From a virus, in IMG/VR virus record IMGVR_UViG_3300049448_000589, positions 1 through 34,051 of that record: DNA of 34,051 nt, one strand, 5' to 3'. Positions within the stretch are counted from its first letter, which is position 1; the number at the start of each line of letters is the position of its first letter. This document shows positions 31,850 through 34,051 of the stretch, one piece after another. The notes below the pieces were generated by a model. The model had not been told where the DNA came from. It saw only the letters and a program-made list of their open reading frames with translations, and made no database searches. Made by a program: the position numbers and the translations under genes.

Positions 31850-32146
31850 ATGGCTACAAAGAACCTTGGAATCCAGAAGTTCGAGATCAGCGACCGGGCG
31901 CACGACCCTCGGCCCCAGGCAGAGCAGAACCAGGCTGGAGTCCAGCTTCGCGAAGCCATCGACGACGCCTTCCTCCTCGTGGACAATGCTGTCGGCAACC
32001 TCAGCGGTTCCGCAGGCGGTGCTGGGGCCTACGCACCGGTGAGCTCCAGTCACTGGCAGGCGCCTGCTCCGACCACGTTGGCGAACGCTCTCGACCGTCT
32101 GGCCGAAGCGGTCTTCGCCGGTCGCAGCGGCTCGATCCTGGTCTAA
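31850..32146 (+). CDS. Small hypothetical protein downstream of the capsid gene
   Basis: I place the start at ATG 31850, with GGGAG at 31834-31838. An in-frame upstream ATG at 31772 would run translation through the terminator stem, so it is rejected. The 98-residue product begins MATKNLGIQKFEISDRAHDP. It has a helical middle (QLREAIDDAFLLVDNAVGNL) and a Gly/Ser/Ala linker, and ends LDRLAEAVFAGRSGSILV. I do not recognise it. The position after the terminator implies its own or a read-through transcript. A small capsid or neck accessory protein is possible. Confidence 0.65.
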   Translation: MATKNLGIQKFEISDRAHDPRPQAEQNQAGVQLREAIDDAFLLVDNAVGNLSGSAGGAGAYAPVSSSHWQAPAPTTLANALDRLAEAVFAGRSGSILV

Positions 32147-32176
32147 CTTCCCTTCCTCTTAGATTCCTCTTTCTGG

Positions 32177-32213
32177 AGGCGCGTCTCTTAGGGCGCGCCT
32201 ACCTATCTGGTAG
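32177..32213 (+). promoter_or_regulatory. Paired hairpins in the 32147-32238 gap
   Basis: AGGCGCG (32177-32183) and CGCGCCT (32194-32200) form a GC-rich stem around a ten-base loop. CTACC (32199-32203) and GGTAG (32209-32213) form a second stem that overlaps the first by two bases. No long T-run follows, so a classical intrinsic terminator is not supported. A leader structure or processing site ahead of the 32239 gene is possible. The rest of this 92-nt gap shows only the AGGAG SD. Confidence 0.4.
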
Positions 32214-32238
32214 AGCCTTATTCTAGGAGACCAGAAAG

Positions 32239-32637
32239 ATGGCAAAGAAGCTCCCCTCACTCAACGAAGTCTTCCTCGTATCGGGCGCCCGCCCGATCAA
32301 CGTGGGTTCCGCCTACTCCCTCAAGCGTGAGGGTGGCTTCCCCAACAAGAAGAACCTCCAGGGCCGCACCTACGGCTCCAACATCGGTCGTGGCCGGATG
32401 AGCGAATCCGACATGAAGCCCGAGCTGGAGAAGATCGTCCAGAAGCATTCGAAGGGCGACCCCAAGGTGGCCGAGATGCTCCGGGCTTTCGCTCACGACA
32501 TGGAAGCCGGTGAGGGAGAAGACCCGGCCGAGCTCGACAAGGACGGCCCTCCGGCCGGCAGCACCGGCGGAAGCGCGGGTCCCGGTGAGGGGCAACGTGA
32601 TCCGACCAAGGGCTTCAATGGAGGCGGAGACCTGTAA
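32239..32637 (+). CDS. Small hypothetical protein, head or neck region
   Basis: This 132-residue protein has an AGGAG SD about 10 nt before its ATG. It begins MAKKLPSLNEVFLVSGARPI, continues with a Gly/Arg/Asn-rich part (NLQGRTYGSNIGRGRM) and a short helix (LEKIVQKHSKGDPKVAEMLR), and ends in a Gly/Pro/Asp-rich, probably disordered tail. No domain is recognised. Location between the capsid and a neck-like protein suggests a virion accessory role only. Confidence 0.65.
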   Translation: MAKKLPSLNEVFLVSGARPINVGSAYSLKREGGFPNKKNLQGRTYGSNIGRGRMSESDMKPELEKIVQKHSKGDPKVAEMLRAFAHDMEAGEGEDPAELDKDGPPAGSTGGSAGPGEGQRDPTKGFNGGGDL

Positions 32638-32639
32638 CC

Positions 32640-32996
32640 ATGGCACCCCTCCTCACAGAGGTGTTCCGGCTCCACGAGGCTTCGGACGTCTCCAAGAAGC
32701 GCGCCCTGGAACGTATCAAGGCATGGATCAAGGACTCTCCCAAGTGGAAGAACGAGGATGACCCGCCGTTGGATGTGTCCGAGATGGACCTACACCGGCT
32801 GGCCGCCAAGATCGGTGACATCTACGACAAGTCCAAGACCGCGAAGGGGAACGCCGAGCTGGTGAAGCTCCTCAGGGAGATCGAGAAGATCGTGCAGGAC
32901 TGGGTGGAGCAGGCCGACATATACGCCACAAGCGAAGACGAGGAAAAGCTCTGTCACGAGTACATCTGTGAGCGGGTCCCCCTCGGAGGAAAGTAG
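32640..32996 (+). CDS. Small helical hypothetical protein
   Basis: This 118-residue, mostly helical protein starts two bases after the previous stop, behind GGAGGCGGAG. It contains KRALERIKAWIKDSPKWKNE and LVKLLREIEKIVQDWVEQAD helices and ends CHEYICERVPLGGK, with a CX4C pair. No family is recognised. A GGAGGA at its end provides the SD for the next gene. The tight spacing with a neck-like gene suggests a head-completion context. Confidence 0.65.
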   Translation: MAPLLTEVFRLHEASDVSKKRALERIKAWIKDSPKWKNEDDPPLDVSEMDLHRLAAKIGDIYDKSKTAKGNAELVKLLREIEKIVQDWVEQADIYATSEDEEKLCHEYICERVPLGGK

Positions 32997-32999
32997 ACA

Positions 33000-34051
33000 G
33001 TGCCGTTCGTTCCCAACACCGGGCAGACCGCCTTCGGCATCTACGACCAGGACCCGCAGTTCCAGGTCGACGCCGACAAGATGCTGGACTTCGTTTTCCG
33101 GAAGCTGGGCGACCCTGTCATGCAGGTCGAGCTCACGCCGGACAACGTGTACGAGTCCTTCGAGGAAGCCGTCCTCGAGTACTCGGCCATCATCAACATG
33201 TACCAGGCCAAGAGCGTCCTCAGCACACTCCTAGGTACCCCCACGGGATCACTCACGGGTCACGAGAACCAGTACCCAAACAAGAGCCTAGAGCTGGCCA
33301 AGCGTCTGGCCGGACCGTTCTCCGACGAGGTCGGGGTGGGCGACGCCAACATCATGTCGGCCTCCATCATGGTGCAGACCGGTGTCTCCAAGTACGACCT
33401 GAACCCGCTCGTCAGCGGCACCGGCTCGTTCCACGGCGGCTCCAATCCGCAGGGACCTGCCAACTTCCCGACCGGTTCGGACGGGCAGCCGATGCGGATC
33501 TACATCAAGGAGATCTTCCACCCGGACCCGCTCTCGGCCTTCCGGTTCTTCGGCACGACCTCCGCCATCAACTACCTGAACAACGAGTTCAGCTTCGAGT
33601 CGTTCACCCCGGAGACCATCTTCTACCTGCTGCCCATCTGGGAGGACGTCCTCCGCGGCATGCAGTTCAAGATGAGCAACAAGGTCCGGCGTTCGAACTA
33701 CAGCTACGACCTGCACCACAACGAGCTGACGCTGTACCCGTCGCCGCAGATGAACATCCCGATCTTCTTCACCTACACGGTGGCGCAGGACCCGTACGCG
33801 CCGAGCGTTCCCGGTGACAAGACGGTGGACGGTGTGGCGAACATGTCGAACATCCCGTTCGACAACATCAAGTACTCGGCCCTGAACTCCATCGGCAAGC
33901 AGTGGATCAGGAAGATGACCGTGGCCCTCTCCAAGGAGGTCCTCGGGCGCGTCCGTGGAAAGATGCAGACCATCCCGATCCCAAACGGGGACCTCACCCT
34001 GGACGGGTCGGAGATCCTAAACGACACCAAAGCGGAGCAGGACAGCCTGCG
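33000..34051 (+). CDS. Probable neck/head-completion protein (partial, 3' end outside window)
   Basis: The frame starts at GTG 33000 behind a GGAGGA SD (32985-32990) and is open to the window edge, giving 350 codons. The product begins MPFVPNTGQTAFGIYDQDPQ. It includes NVYESFEEAVLEYSAIINMY, FHPDPLSAFRFFGTTSAINY, SFESFTPETIFYLLPIWEDV, a GMQFKMSNKVRRSNYSY segment and LHHNELTLYPSPQ. From memory, this set of motifs is shared by proteins of large T4-related phages annotated as neck or gp13-like. T4 gp13 is 309 residues and joins the filled head to the tail. The family call is from recollection and position after the capsid, so it is moderate. Confidence 0.7.
   Translation, partial: MPFVPNTGQTAFGIYDQDPQFQVDADKMLDFVFRKLGDPVMQVELTPDNVYESFEEAVLEYSAIINMYQAKSVLSTLLGTPTGSLTGHENQYPNKSLELAKRLAGPFSDEVGVGDANIMSASIMVQTGVSKYDLNPLVSGTGSFHGGSNPQGPANFPTGSDGQPMRIYIKEIFHPDPLSAFRFFGTTSAINYLNNEFSFESFTPETIFYLLPIWEDVLRGMQFKMSNKVRRSNYSYDLHHNELTLYPSPQMNIPIFFTYTVAQDPYAPSVPGDKTVDGVANMSNIPFDNIKYSALNSIGKQWIRKMTVALSKEVLGRVRGKMQTIPIPNGDLTLDGSEILNDTKAEQDSL

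Noticed and set aside
1-34051. tRNA genes, CRISPR arrays, insertion sequences or an integrase
   Set aside because: Gaps are short (mostly under 60 nt, at most about 100). None shows a cloverleaf, regular direct repeats or inverted terminal repeats, and no product resembles a transposase or integrase.

Overview
The window looks like part of the genome of a large tailed dsDNA bacteriophage (Caudoviricetes). All 31 genes I can support lie on the + strand, tightly packed with short or overlapping junctions, and base composition is GC-rich (roughly 60% by eye). The head genes are T4-type: a gp17-like terminase, gp20-like portal, gp21-like prohead protease, gp22-like scaffold and gp23-like capsid protein appear in the T4 order, though interrupted by unfamiliar genes. 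No tail sheath or tube gene is visible here, so a contractile tail is inferred from the head lineage only. The host cannot be named. Clear Shine-Dalgarno sequences imply an SD-using bacterium, and a spanin-like membrane-anchored protein hints at a Gram-negative envelope.

Layout. 1-12669: virion surface or tail-associated proteins. Three large consecutive proteins with fibronectin-III-like modules and proline-rich ends (889-9039) are bracketed by two small related proteins (216-902 and 9097-9813). Two further proteins with a shared C-terminal region follow (9826-12669); the second has an added LamG-like domain. 12696-17402: a DNA-metabolism cluster with a RuvC-type resolvase, a DnaG/gp61-type primase and a single polypeptide joining an SbcD/Mre11 nuclease to an SbcC/Rad50 ATPase. 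17417-19052: a small membrane protein, a membrane-anchored coiled-coil protein with a beta-rich end (possible lysis pair), and two small proteins, one a zinc ribbon. 19137-34051: the head module, from terminase to MCP, ending in a probable neck protein cut by the window edge. A phage-encoded ribosomal protein bS21 sits between head genes just upstream of the scaffold and MCP.

Regulation. TATTTAGA occurs four times, each in a short gap just before a + strand gene, and a relative, TACTTA, in three more gaps. This looks like a phage-specific promoter -10 or another gene-start element. A strong intrinsic terminator follows the MCP. A perfect hairpin at 10823-10840 contains the SD and touches the GTG start of the LamG-domain gene. 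About nine genes use GTG or TTG starts.

How it fits together: the portal, protease, scaffold and MCP build a prohead that the protease matures, and the terminase fills it. The resolvase and Mre11-Rad50 fusion probably process recombining, branched replication products before packaging. The FN3 and LamG proteins probably decorate the virion or contact the host. bS21 may tune host ribosomes toward phage mRNAs.
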